A stretch of 64,000 bases of DNA, from the NCBI GenBank assembly GCA_964608025.1, contig CAZSLO010000012.1, positions 62,001-126,000 on the forward strand, in the 5' to 3' direction. Every line of letters begins with the position of its first letter. Within the stretch, counting starts at the first letter, position 1. Positions 25,875 through 34,474 of this stretch are shown one piece after another. Both the position numbers and the translations under genes were made by a program. This DNA is from CAZSLO01 sp964608025. Lineage in GTDB: Bacteria; Chloroflexota; Dehalococcoidia; Lucifugimonadales; CAJWER01. The notes under the pieces were generated by a model. That model was not told where the DNA came from. It did no database searches and saw only the letters and a list, made by a program, of their open reading frames with translations.

Positions 25875-26864
25875 ATGAAATCATTTGTCTTAACATCAAG
25901 AAGGATCTTGTTTGAAGATGAGGATCAATTATTTGATTCTTTCGTTTCCCGGGGTTGGACAGATGGCCTACCTGTCGTACCTCCAACGGAAGAGCGAGTA
26001 CGTGCCATGCTTTTGGGAGCGAGGTGGTATTCTCCTTCTGACATAGTTGCTATAGAGCCAGTCAAGGGTCGAGCGATAACAGTAGAACATGTTTCTATAA
26101 ATGCCGTAATGGCCGGATGCTTGCCGGAGTACTTACCAGTGGTAATAGCCTCATTTGAGGCCATGTGCGAACCAGAATTTAATTTGCACGCGGTTACGGC
26201 GTCAACGATGGGCTCCGCTGTTCTTACAGTGGTCAATGGACCGATTATAGGGAGAATAGGTTTGAATTCGGGTGTAAGCGTGTTCGGACCGGGCAACAGG
26301 GCCAATGCCACAATTGGTCGAGCGATCAGGCTAGTTATTATGAATGTAACGGGCGCCAGGCCTGGAGAACTAGACAAAGCTACTATAGGTCACCCTGGGA
26401 AATATTCTTGGTGTATGGCAGAGGCCGAGCAGATAAGTCCCTGGGATCCATTGCATGTCGAGCTTGGAGAACTAGAAGGATCGAGTACGGTAACAGTGTT
26501 CCCAGGTCTTTCCCCAATCCCTGTTGCCAGTAGTGAAAGTGAGCCCGAAATTATTCTATCGGAATTTATAGATGCTATGTTCGCTGCTGGGGTTGAGCAA
26601 GATGAAGTAATTGTAGTCTTAAGTCCAGAACTGATAAGTCACTTTAAAATTGCCAGATGGTCCAAGAGACAAGTTCAGCAATTTCTCTATGATGAATGTC
26701 AAAGAGGATACCGGGATGAAAAGACACGTGCTGTTTCAAGTCCGGGTGCGGTTAGGATACTGGTTGCAGGTGGATCTGCAGGAGGATTTGGTATGGTGAT
26801 ACCCTTATGGGGTAGAGGATCATCTAATTCGAAATCTGTGACTAAGCCTATACGCGTTGATTAA
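25875..26864 (+). CDS. Unknown protein upstream of the UGSC selenoprotein
   Basis: A 329-residue protein I cannot assign to a characterised family. Notable segments are RGWTDGLPVVPPTEERV near the N-terminus, INAVMAGCLPEYLPVV, FGPGNRANATIGRAIRL and a glycine-rich end VRILVAGGSAGGFGMV. There is no signal peptide or membrane segment. It is read in the same direction 50 bases before the selenoprotein gene, so the two are probably co-transcribed and may work together, for example as subunits or as enzyme and redox partner. That link is inference. Confidence 0.75.
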   Translation: MKSFVLTSRRILFEDEDQLFDSFVSRGWTDGLPVVPPTEERVRAMLLGARWYSPSDIVAIEPVKGRAITVEHVSINAVMAGCLPEYLPVVIASFEAMCEPEFNLHAVTASTMGSAVLTVVNGPIIGRIGLNSGVSVFGPGNRANATIGRAIRLVIMNVTGARPGELDKATIGHPGKYSWCMAEAEQISPWDPLHVELGELEGSSTVTVFPGLSPIPVASSESEPEIILSEFIDAMFAAGVEQDEVIVVLSPELISHFKIARWSKRQVQQFLYDECQRGYRDEKTRAVSSPGAVRILVAGGSAGGFGMVIPLWGRGSSNSKSVTKPIRVD

Positions 26865-26914
26865 AAATAGGACTGGAAACTTGTCTCGAGGCTGTATAGG
26901 CTGGAGGATTTGAG

Positions 26915-27448
26915 ATGTCAATCAAACCGAAGATCGAAGTACTAACCCCAGTTTTCGAGGATATATCCGAGAGTAATATGGTTAGCCCGCGCCCAAATTC
27001 CCTCAACAAGATCAAATTAGGATTGTTGGCAAATGGGAAGCAAAATTCACAAGAGCTTTTAGAGATGATTCATGAGGTGCTTGAAGACAAATATGAGTTT
27101 TCAAGCGTAGTAGTTCGTAACAAGGGGAATGCTTCCAGGCCATGCCCGTCCTATATCCTGGAGGAATTAGCTAACCAATGTGATGTAGTAGTCACTGCAT
27201 CGGGAGATTGAGGATCTTGTTCATCGTGCAGTGTGCACGATGGGATCAGTTTAGAGAAAATGGGTGTGCCTACAGTCGTGATTTGCACCGAGCCTTTTGT
27301 ATCAAGTGCTAATGCTATGGCAAAACTAGGAGGCATTCCGGACTTCCCTTATGTTGTATTGCCACACCCCTTGGGTAGTTTGAGTCCTGATCAACTTCGG
27401 GGTCGTGCTATACAAGCAATACCTGATGTACTAAGAATATTGCGGTAA
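26915..27448 (+). CDS. UGSC-family selenoprotein (in-frame UGA read as selenocysteine)
   Basis: A single 177-residue gene interrupted by one in-frame TGA at 27209-27211 (codon 99). The TGA context is VVVTASGD-U-GSCSSCSVHDGI, which gives the U-G-S-C redox motif that names the UGSC (seleno)protein family. The same frame stays open for 78 codons after the TGA and continues with the conserved-looking C-terminal half (EKMGVPTVVICTEPF, then LPHPLGSL). A SECIS-like hairpin begins 10 bases after the TGA. Start is ATG 26915 with GGAGG seven bases upstream. The U-x-x-C arrangement suggests thiol/selenol redox chemistry; the physiological reaction is unknown. An ordinary caller would report a 98-residue and a 71-residue fragment. 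selA, selB, selC and selD are not in this window. Confidence 0.9.
27212..27247 (+). promoter_or_regulatory. Bacterial SECIS-like hairpin
   Basis: Immediately 3' of the UGA, CATCGTGCA (27222-27230) pairs perfectly with TGCACGATG (27234-27242) around a GTG triloop. An outer GATC/GATC helix (27213-27216 with 27244-27247) closes an asymmetric internal loop. The loop guanines lie 20-22 bases after the UGA, within the range used by bacterial SelB. The element lies inside the coding sequence, as bacterial SECIS elements do. Confidence 0.85.
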
Positions 27449-27517
27449 TCTCGATTTAGAAAACAACAGTGATTGCTATAAAAGCAGAAGTCAAAAATAG
27501 TGGTTAATAATGGGGAG

Positions 27518-27593
27518 TGGTGGAGATAGGGGGACTCGAACCCCCAACCTCGGCATTGCGAACGCCGCGCTCTCCCAGTTGAGCTATATCCCC
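27518..27593 (-). tRNA. tRNA-Ala(CGC)
   Basis: Reverse-strand cloverleaf of 76 bases with encoded CCA. Acceptor GGGGATA/TATCTCC, D-stem GCTC/GAGC, anticodon stem CGGCG/TGCCG with loop TTCGCAA (anticodon CGC), and T-arm GGGGG-TTCGAGT-CCCCC. CGC reads the Ala codon GCG. Confidence 0.95.
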
Positions 27594-27617
27594 ACGTGAG
27601 CCGGAAGTGTCAATAAG

Positions 27618-27647
27618 ATTATAGCCCCGGTGTCCGTTGACGGACAA
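27618..27647 (-). promoter_or_regulatory. Putative promoter for tRNA-Ala
   Basis: On the reverse strand TTGTCC (27647-27642) and a perfect TATAAT (27623-27618) are 18 bases apart, 25 bases before the tRNA. The -35 box is weak and overlaps a 16-base palindrome. Confidence 0.5.
27631..27646. repeat. Perfect inverted repeat between tRNA-Ala and dgt
   Basis: TGTCCGT-TG-ACGGACA, two 7-base arms around 2 bases. It covers the spacer and -35 region of the tRNA-Ala promoter and lies 12 bases before the putative -35 box of dgt, so it is a candidate operator for one or both. Confidence 0.6.
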
Positions 27648-27658
27648 TATGAATTTAA

Positions 27659-27686
27659 TTGGGTAGATCAACTATCATGGTATAAT
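27659..27686 (+). promoter_or_regulatory. Putative promoter for dgt
   Basis: TTGGGT (27659-27664), 16-base spacer, perfect TATAAT (27681-27686); 83 bases before the dgt ATG. The -35 box is poor. Confidence 0.45.
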
Positions 27687-27769
27687 TAGTCTCAACGACA
27701 TCTCGCTGTGGTCTGTATGATTCTATAGGGGACCACATGACTTCTTTCCAAGATTGGTAATCATCAATA

Positions 27770-28834
27770 ATGCTCTCACACCCTGCCCGCAGTCGTATAG
27801 AGAGCCGAGAGGATTCCCTGTCGCCTTATGCTACTCGATCTATTGATGGCGTACGCGATATAGTTGAAGATCTTTCTCCAATACGCGGGGAGTTTCAGCG
27901 CGACCGGGATCGGATCATTCACTCAAATTCATTTCGTAGGCTGAAGCACAAGACCCAAGTATTCATAGCGCCTAGTGGTGATCATTATGTGACTAGGCTA
28001 ACTCACACACTAGAGGTTGCCCAGATAGCCCGCACTATATCTCGCGCACTTAATCTTAATGAAGACCTATCCGAGGCTATTGCACTGGGTCATGATCTTG
28101 GACATACTCCCTTCGGGCACGTTGGGGAGAGTGCTGTTGACAAACTGGATCCAAATGGGTTTAGACACGCGGATCAGAGTCTGAGGATTGTAGAAAGACT
28201 CGAAAAGAAAGGGAGCGGTCTAAACCTGACTAAGGATGTTAGAACTGGTATCGCTTTTCACTCAAAACCCCAGGGGGATTTTTTTGGGAATACTGTGCCG
28301 ACTGGACTATCTTTGGAGGGTCAGGTATGCAGGGTAGCTGACGCGGTAGCGTACCTCAATCATGACCTGAGAGACGCATTTAGGGCCGGAATTTTGGTAG
28401 AAAATGATCTCCCATCAGCGTCCTTGGAGGTATTGGGGCCAAGTCACTCGGTACGAATTAACACTATGGTCATGGACATAGTTGAAAATTCTTGGCGAGT
28501 GACCGGTGATGATGGATATGATCCAAAACATACACCTGAGATTCAGATGAGTGATGATGTCAGAAGGGCTCTCAACGAACTTCGAGATTTTATGTTCGAG
28601 CAGGTATACATGGTTGAGGATGCAGGAGAAGAGGCAGATGCAGCCCGTAGAATCGTTGCACTTCTCTACGGGTATTTTAACGAAAATCTTCATATAATCC
28701 CATCGGATTATAAAGATCAGGATCGGGCAGTAATTGACTATATTGCAGGAATGACGGATCGTTACGCTCTCCGTATAGCTGAGAAAATAGAGCCTGGGAT
28801 TTCAAGTCCCTTCAAGTCAACGATGAGGTTATAG
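27770..28834 (+). CDS. dgt: dGTPase-like HD-domain triphosphohydrolase
   Basis: Hydrolyses dGTP (or other dNTPs) to the nucleoside and triphosphate, helping to control dNTP pools. The 354-residue protein shows the N-terminal FRRLKHKTQVF segment and a full HD metal site with His79 in RLTHTLEV and His108-Asp109 in LGHDLGHTPFGHVGE, plus the C-terminal VADAVAYLNHDLRDA. It belongs to the shorter dGTPase-like group rather than the E. coli Dgt length class (about 505). The ATG at 27770 has only a weak ribosome site. It is followed within 4 bases by a small gene. Confidence 0.92.
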   Translation: MLSHPARSRIESREDSLSPYATRSIDGVRDIVEDLSPIRGEFQRDRDRIIHSNSFRRLKHKTQVFIAPSGDHYVTRLTHTLEVAQIARTISRALNLNEDLSEAIALGHDLGHTPFGHVGESAVDKLDPNGFRHADQSLRIVERLEKKGSGLNLTKDVRTGIAFHSKPQGDFFGNTVPTGLSLEGQVCRVADAVAYLNHDLRDAFRAGILVENDLPSASLEVLGPSHSVRINTMVMDIVENSWRVTGDDGYDPKHTPEIQMSDDVRRALNELRDFMFEQVYMVEDAGEEADAARRIVALLYGYFNENLHIIPSDYKDQDRAVIDYIAGMTDRYALRIAEKIEPGISSPFKSTMRL

Positions 28835-28837
28835 TCC

Positions 28838-29092
28838 TTGAATCCTACGGATAGGATGCGTACACGTAAGATTCAAAACATCCTCAAGTTGGTGGACCAA
28901 CATCTAGAGGCGATGCAACGCGATGTACATGGTCTAGAATATGCGCATTGGAAGGATGAGGTAGACTATCTTTGGAAATTGATTTTTGAGCATATTAACC
29001 GGCTATCTGACTTACCCCAGCAGTCGGCGCTGCAGATGATTCGCGAAGATTGGACCTCCTACATAACCCACTATAGTGGCATCGGCCGCTAG
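28838..29092 (+). CDS. Small helical protein, function unknown
   Basis: An 84-residue, largely helical and charged protein (contains YAHWKDEVDYLWKLIFEHI). No family is recognised. The start could be TTG 28838, 4 bases after dgt, or ATG 28856. Close packing behind dgt and the absence of a competing frame support a real gene. There is no signal peptide. Confidence 0.55.
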   Translation: MNPTDRMRTRKIQNILKLVDQHLEAMQRDVHGLEYAHWKDEVDYLWKLIFEHINRLSDLPQQSALQMIREDWTSYITHYSGIGR

Positions 29093-29117
29093 ATATAAAA
29101 TTTCAGCGGAGTAATAA

Positions 29118-29453
29118 ATGACCAACTGTAAGCTCAAGCCGGATCTACAGCAATCCAGGGCTGTTGCTAGTACTGCTCATAGTGTTGTAATCAAGTTCAA
29201 GGAGATGGGTTTGCCCGAAGATCTGGATGAAGATCTAGGAATTCTTAGTACTGATCTTGGGGATCTTTGGAGTGCACAAAAGGAATTGGCTGATTTACTT
29301 GAAGACTTAACGGGACCAGTGACCGACTGGGGTAATATAGGCGATTCCTTAGTGGACCTTAGAAGCGCTGTTGACCATATCAGATGGCATGCTGACAGTG
29401 TACGCCGACCAATGAACAAGATCACACAATATGCTTACCGTCGTGCTGGTTGA
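29118..29453 (+). CDS. Small helical protein, function unknown
   Basis: A 111-residue protein made of predicted helices with acidic stretches (DLDEDLGILSTDLGDLW), no membrane segment and no known motif. ATG 29118 has GGAG about seven bases upstream. It follows the 84-residue gene by 25 bases and probably shares the dgt transcript. Confidence 0.6.
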   Translation: MTNCKLKPDLQQSRAVASTAHSVVIKFKEMGLPEDLDEDLGILSTDLGDLWSAQKELADLLEDLTGPVTDWGNIGDSLVDLRSAVDHIRWHADSVRRPMNKITQYAYRRAG

Positions 29454-29632
29454 TATTAGGATTTGGGATTACCAACATCTAGAGGATATAAGAGACGTTA
29501 TAGCCTATGGAAGTTGGCTATTGAAGATCAGTAAAGGATAGGGTGCGTATAGATTCTTTGATGTAGTGAATTATAGTTATGGTGTTATCCTCGTTCTGGA
29601 TTTGCAATAAGGGCTATTCAGCTACAAATATT

Positions 29633-29647
29633 CAGATAAATTATCTG
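29633..29647. repeat. 15-base palindrome upstream of dnaG
   Basis: CAGATAA-A-TTATCTG lies 38 bases before the dnaG ATG. It is a possible operator or small RNA hairpin in the dnaG-rpoD leader. Confidence 0.5.
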
Positions 29648-29685
29648 GCAGTAAGGTAAGAAATAATGGGGAATTGCCTTAAGTT

Positions 29686-31476
29686 ATGACTGTTGTTGAT
29701 GATGTAAAAGATAAACTGGACGTTGTGGACGTCATTTCAGGATACGTTGATTTAAGAAAATCGGGACGTATCTTTAAATCCTTGTGCCCATTCCACTCAG
29801 AAAAGACTCCTTCATTTGTTGTCGATGCTGATCGTCAGAGTTGGCGTTGTTTTGGTGCATGTGCAACGGGTGGAGATCTTCTCTCATTTGTTATGAGAAA
29901 AGAGGGGATGGGATTTGGGGATGCGCTTAGGATACTTGCCGACAAAGCCGGTGTTGAACTGCGGCCAAAAGAAGAGGTTGATCGAACTGATGTGCTCTTC
30001 AGGGTTAATAAAGAAGCAGCGAGATTTTATCAGGACATACTCTCTTCGGATGAAGGTGCAGGGGCGAGACGTTATCTTGGTGAAAGAAAGATAGATATTG
30101 CGACATCAAATGAATTTCAACTGGGTTTGAGTCCCAAGGGAGGCACGGCTCTTAAAGAGCATCTTTCGTCGCTAGGTTATGAATTAGAGAATGCTGTGAA
30201 GGCGGGACTTCTACGTCTAACGGAGACTGGTGAACTCAGGGATTTTTTTTGGGGACGCCTTATGTTTCCTATCAATGATCGGCGTGGACGGATTGCCGGG
30301 TTCGGCGCTAGGACGCTGGACGGATCCGATCCGAAGTATATCAATACCCCCTCAACAGCCATATTTGACAAGCGGACAATGCTTTACGGCCTTGATCTGG
30401 CAGCGATCGTAATTAGGGAAAAAACCCAGGCTGTGGTTGTTGAAGGGTACATGGACGTAATTGCCGCCCACCAGCACGGTTACAAGAATGTCATAGCCTC
30501 AATGGGTACTGCACTGACTGAGCAGCAAGTTAGGCAACTCAAGTCGTTGGCAGGCCGATTTATTTTGGCTCTTGATCCAGATCTAGCCGGACAAGAGGCC
30601 ACGCTTCGGAGTCTTGAGTCATCTTGGCGTGTAGTTGATCTCGAACGCTCTAGGTCACGCGATTCCGCCGAGGGAGCGTTCTATCGAAAAAATAGACTTG
30701 ATCTCAGAATTGCATCTCTTCCGCCAACACGTGACCCCGATGCACTTATCAGAGAGGATCCATCTGTCTGGGACAAGGCATTGGCTGAGGCCGAGCCATT
30801 CATGGAATTTTACATTCCAGCTATCGTATCTAGATATGAGATTGCTACGCCAGAAGGTAAACAAGATGCTGTGACAGCTTTGAGCTCGGCGATTTCGTCC
30901 ACTTCCAATGCTTTCGAACAGGATAAATACTTCAATCTCTTGGCTGATCAACTTGGTGTAAGTAGGACTCTCCTAGAGGCAAGTATCAAAAGACCAAAAT
31001 CAACACGTGGACCTATAGGTCAAAATAGACGCCGGCAACAAGAAGAGACGGCTTTTTTAACGGACCGAAGGGACTATCTTGAGGATTATGCTTTAGCCCT
31101 CTTGATTAGGTACCCAGATTTGAAGCGCCATGAAGGTAAGTTAGATAAAGAATATTTTCATAGAACTGAGAACCGAGAACTGTTTACCGAGTTGCTTTCA
31201 TCCCCTACAATTGAAGAAATGCGGCAACGTTTAGATGACACCCTGAACGAACATCTTGATGGATTAAGTCAACTTGAACTTTCCCCAATTGAACCGTGGC
31301 CGGCAGATGAGGCTTTTTGCCAAGCCGCTGAAAGATTGCAGCAGCGTCATCTTAAGGAACGTCAAGTAATAATGCTTTCAACCGATGATGTGGCGGTTCC
31401 GCCTACTAAGGATAAAGAAGAAGACATACTATTATTGAATGCAGGCCTAAAGAATTCTTACGGAAGAAGTGACTGA
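29686..31476 (+). CDS. dnaG: DNA primase
   Basis: Makes RNA primers at the replication fork. The 596-residue protein has the N-terminal CHC2 zinc domain (Cys34 and His37 in CPFHSEKTPSF, Cys55 and Cys59 in WRCFGACATGGD), and a catalytic TOPRIM core with EGYMDVIAAHQHG and LALDPDLAGQEA. The C-terminal helicase-binding region is variable (about 450-596). The second half of the zinc site is C-x3-C rather than the common C-x2-C. It stands upstream of rpoD as in the classic macromolecular-synthesis operon, without rpsU. Confidence 0.96.
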   Translation: MTVVDDVKDKLDVVDVISGYVDLRKSGRIFKSLCPFHSEKTPSFVVDADRQSWRCFGACATGGDLLSFVMRKEGMGFGDALRILADKAGVELRPKEEVDRTDVLFRVNKEAARFYQDILSSDEGAGARRYLGERKIDIATSNEFQLGLSPKGGTALKEHLSSLGYELENAVKAGLLRLTETGELRDFFWGRLMFPINDRRGRIAGFGARTLDGSDPKYINTPSTAIFDKRTMLYGLDLAAIVIREKTQAVVVEGYMDVIAAHQHGYKNVIASMGTALTEQQVRQLKSLAGRFILALDPDLAGQEATLRSLESSWRVVDLERSRSRDSAEGAFYRKNRLDLRIASLPPTRDPDALIREDPSVWDKALAEAEPFMEFYIPAIVSRYEIATPEGKQDAVTALSSAISSTSNAFEQDKYFNLLADQLGVSRTLLEASIKRPKSTRGPIGQNRRRQQEETAFLTDRRDYLEDYALALLIRYPDLKRHEGKLDKEYFHRTENRELFTELLSSPTIEEMRQRLDDTLNEHLDGLSQLELSPIEPWPADEAFCQAAERLQQRHLKERQVIMLSTDDVAVPPTKDKEEDILLLNAGLKNSYGRSD

Positions 31477-31558
31477 ATAAGGCACTTAACTTAGATGTTT
31501 TGAGTCCCCATTTTATCTAAATCGGACGATCTTCGGATCAAGATGAGGTTAAATAATT

Positions 31559-33115
31559 ATGAATGATAGACCAGGACGTTCAGACCGATATGACTTGGAT
31601 GGTACTTTGACTAATGGATCTGAAACCACGGTAGATATAATGGGACTGTCATCACCTAGACGCTCCCAGATAGCTGCGGATGATGACGAAGAATTTGGAT
31701 CCAGACCTCCAGATCATCCAGTATCATCTTCTGAGGAATTTGAGGAAGAATCAGAAATTACCGATGAGAAGGCCAAGCAGGCAGCCGAAGCCGAAGCTCA
31801 GACTGTTTGGGAGCAAGGCTTAGATTCCACTGAAATGATTGATGACCCGGTCCGAATGTATCTTCGTGAAATCGGCAGGGTTAATCTCCTGAAGGCACCT
31901 CAGGAACGTGTACTTGCTTGTGCTATGGAATCTTCGAATCACATCAAGAGTGTAGAGGAAGAACTCAGGGGGCCTGAAGGTAGACAACCCACATCGTGGC
32001 AGCTGATCCAACGATTTGCGAAAGGTGTTTGTGAAGCGGAGATTGTTATTAACGCTGTAGCCGGATTTGTCGGACTCGAGGCCAAAGACCGGACTCTTAA
32101 CGATTCCATGAACAATGAAGCCATCAGAGCTGGTCTCGATGGAAACTTGTCTGAAGAGCTTCTAAATTTCGTCTCGGATAAGATGAATATTGACCATGAG
32201 GAAGTGAAGGATCACATACGCAATGCCTCTTTAAACAATAGGCTACTTACTAAAGAAATTCTTGAAATCGTAGGAACCGACGCGACGCTTCAGGAAGTAA
32301 ACGATTTACTGGATGATGAAGAATTCCTCAAACGGCTCGAAGAATACGAGTTGCTTTTCTACAGGCATCTTGCTCGTATCAAGTTCGATGGAGAATCTGC
32401 ACAGAGCCATTTAGCTGAAGCCAATCTAAGGCTAGTTGTAAGCGTAGCAAAGAAATATATTGGTAGAGGCATGTCTTTACTCGACCTTATACAAGAAGGC
32501 AATATTGGACTAATACGTGCAGTTGAAAAATTTGACTACCGGAAAGGTTATAAATTTAGCACATATGCTACTTGGTGGATTAGGCAGGCGATTACCAGGG
32601 CGATTGCGGATCAAGCTAGAACGATTCGAATCCCGGTACATATGGTAGAGACTATCAACAAACTGCTTCGGGAAAGTCGGCGTCTTGTCCAAGAATATGG
32701 ACGTGAACCGACAAGTGAAGAGATTGGCGATGGCATGGAAGTTACCCCTGAGAAAGTTAGAGAGATAATGAAAATATCTCAGGAGCCGGTTTCGTTGGAG
32801 ACACCTATTGGTGAGGAAGAAGATAGTCAACTTGGAGATTTCATTGAGGATCGGAACACACTAGCACCAGTTGATGCCGCTTCTTACCAACTCCTTAAGG
32901 AACAGGTTGATGATGTGCTCTTTACGTTGAGTGAACGGGAAGCCAGAGTTCTGCAACTCAGGTTTGGGTTAGAGGACGGTCGACAGCGTACCTTAGAAGA
33001 AGTAGGGCGTGATTTTGGAGTGACTAGGGAGCGTATTCGCCAGATTGAGGCTAAAGCGCTTCGTAAACTCCGCCACCCGACCCGTTCCAAGAAGCTTCGC
33101 GATTTCCTAGAGTAG
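31559..33115 (+). CDS. rpoD: RNA polymerase primary sigma factor
   Basis: Housekeeping sigma factor of 518 residues. After an acidic N-terminus (about 1-95) come region 1.2 (DPVRMYLREIGRV) and a nonconserved helical insert (about 120-270). Region 2 follows with ANLRLVVSVAKKYIGRGM, LLDLIQEGNIGLIRAVEKFD and FSTYATWWIRQAITRAI, the part that melts and binds the -10 element. Region 3 and region 4 (LEEVGRDFGVTRERIRQIEA, binding the -35 element) end the protein. These match a TTGACA/TATAAT-type consensus, which is what the promoters in this window show. It lies 82 bases after dnaG. Confidence 0.97.
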   Translation: MNDRPGRSDRYDLDGTLTNGSETTVDIMGLSSPRRSQIAADDDEEFGSRPPDHPVSSSEEFEEESEITDEKAKQAAEAEAQTVWEQGLDSTEMIDDPVRMYLREIGRVNLLKAPQERVLACAMESSNHIKSVEEELRGPEGRQPTSWQLIQRFAKGVCEAEIVINAVAGFVGLEAKDRTLNDSMNNEAIRAGLDGNLSEELLNFVSDKMNIDHEEVKDHIRNASLNNRLLTKEILEIVGTDATLQEVNDLLDDEEFLKRLEEYELLFYRHLARIKFDGESAQSHLAEANLRLVVSVAKKYIGRGMSLLDLIQEGNIGLIRAVEKFDYRKGYKFSTYATWWIRQAITRAIADQARTIRIPVHMVETINKLLRESRRLVQEYGREPTSEEIGDGMEVTPEKVREIMKISQEPVSLETPIGEEEDSQLGDFIEDRNTLAPVDAASYQLLKEQVDDVLFTLSEREARVLQLRFGLEDGRQRTLEEVGRDFGVTRERIRQIEAKALRKLRHPTRSKKLRDFLE

Positions 33116-33138
33116 CTTTATTATAAATTGGGCAACCG

Positions 33139-33172
33139 ACGATCCAAGGTTGTAAACGGATCGTTTCAAATT
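33139..33172 (+). terminator. Possible terminator after rpoD
   Basis: ACGATCC (33139-33145) pairs with GGATCGT (33158-33164) across a 12-base loop, followed by the short T-containing tail TTCAAATT. The tail is weak, so termination efficiency is uncertain. Confidence 0.5.
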
Positions 33173-33270
33173 AACTTTGTACTATGCTGATTTGTCTAAA
33201 ATATGTATTTGAATCACGGCCTTCTGAGTCCTCGGCAGGGTTTTTAAAATAATAACCTTAACGTGTTTTG

Positions 33271-34392
33271 ATGACTGAAAGCTCGACTATACAACATCAA
33301 GCAGCTTCGTTTGTGCCGACATCAAAAGTCGCGGTTGTTTTCGTAAGGCCTGAGACCGTTCTAGATGATGTAGAACGTGTGATGCGGATGGCGGATTATC
33401 ATGAAACTCTGATAAAAACCGCAGCTACTTTGCTCAAGATTAATATCTCATGGCAACATTACTATCCTGGTTGCTCAACTACGCCATGGCAGCTTGATGG
33501 AGTAATTACTGCCCTGAAGAATATAGGCCATACCGATCTTACCTCGGTTCATAATGGGACTGTGGTAGTCAATCCTCGGGAGGGGGCTGAGAATAATAAG
33601 CACACCGTTGTTGAACGGAAGCATCAACTTACCAGCGTGTTTCTAGACGACCCTCCAGTAAAATGGATTCGATATAGGCCAAGTGAAAAAATGCTTGTAC
33701 TAGACAGGATATTCCCCGATGGAATCTATATCCCAGAGATGTTTATCGGTAAGAATATCGTACATCTACCGACAATGAAAACGCATGTTTTCACCACTAT
33801 CACTGGTGCGATGAAAAATGCATTCGGTGGATTACTGAACCATAATAGGCATTGGACACATTCGGTTATTCACGAAACGCTGGTCGATTTGTTAAATATC
33901 CAACGTGAGATACACCCAAGCATATTTGCGGTGACTGATGGTACATTCGTCGGAGATGGCCCAGGTCCCAGGGCAATGAGATGGCACAAAAAAAATGTGA
34001 TACTAGCTAGCTCTGACCAAGTTGCCTTAGATGCAGTTCAGGCGAAATTAATGGGGTTTGATCCAATGTCGATCGGGTTTATACGCCTTGCTCATGAGAT
34101 GGGATTGGGGAATGGAGATGTAACCAAGATAGAGATTGTAGGCGAGGATATATCTAAGATTAACTGGGGCCTCAAGAGTAGCGAAAATACACTAGCTAGC
34201 CGGGGCCAGAAACTGATCTACTGGGGACCTCTTAAGCCATTAGAGAGCTTTCTATTGCGATCGCCCATTGCACCTTGGGCTTTTTGGGCTTCCAATATTT
34301 ACCACAATAGCTATTGGTTGAGACTCATTGGCAGAAGACGTATAAAATCTGCGATGGATACCGACTGGGGCAGGCTCTTCCAAAGTTATTAG
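33271..34392 (+). CDS. DUF362 family protein
   Basis: A 373-residue protein with the DUF362 hallmark: IVHLPTMKTHVFTTITGAMK followed by NAFGGLL, then a later AVTDGTFVGDGPGPR and an ASSDQVALDAVQAKLMGFD segment. The family is often fused to ferredoxin domains, but no Cys clusters occur here. Its biochemical role is unknown. ATG 33271 is taken as start; the TTG one codon earlier is unlikely. It is a single gene between rpoD and a PAC2 gene. Confidence 0.85.
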   Translation: MTESSTIQHQAASFVPTSKVAVVFVRPETVLDDVERVMRMADYHETLIKTAATLLKINISWQHYYPGCSTTPWQLDGVITALKNIGHTDLTSVHNGTVVVNPREGAENNKHTVVERKHQLTSVFLDDPPVKWIRYRPSEKMLVLDRIFPDGIYIPEMFIGKNIVHLPTMKTHVFTTITGAMKNAFGGLLNHNRHWTHSVIHETLVDLLNIQREIHPSIFAVTDGTFVGDGPGPRAMRWHKKNVILASSDQVALDAVQAKLMGFDPMSIGFIRLAHEMGLGNGDVTKIEIVGEDISKINWGLKSSENTLASRGQKLIYWGPLKPLESFLLRSPIAPWAFWASNIYHNSYWLRLIGRRRIKSAMDTDWGRLFQSY

Positions 34393-34474
34393 CATCGATG
34401 ATAAATTATGTCATCATACCTAAAGGCGGTGTAAGAAAGTTGCAGAATATAAGGATGTCTGTCACGGTATTTTT

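Noticed and set aside
26915..27211. A 98-residue protein ending at the TGA, followed by a separate gene at 27233
   Set aside because: Both pieces are one frame of the UGSC family with Sec at the TGA, and the second piece lacks its own ribosome site.
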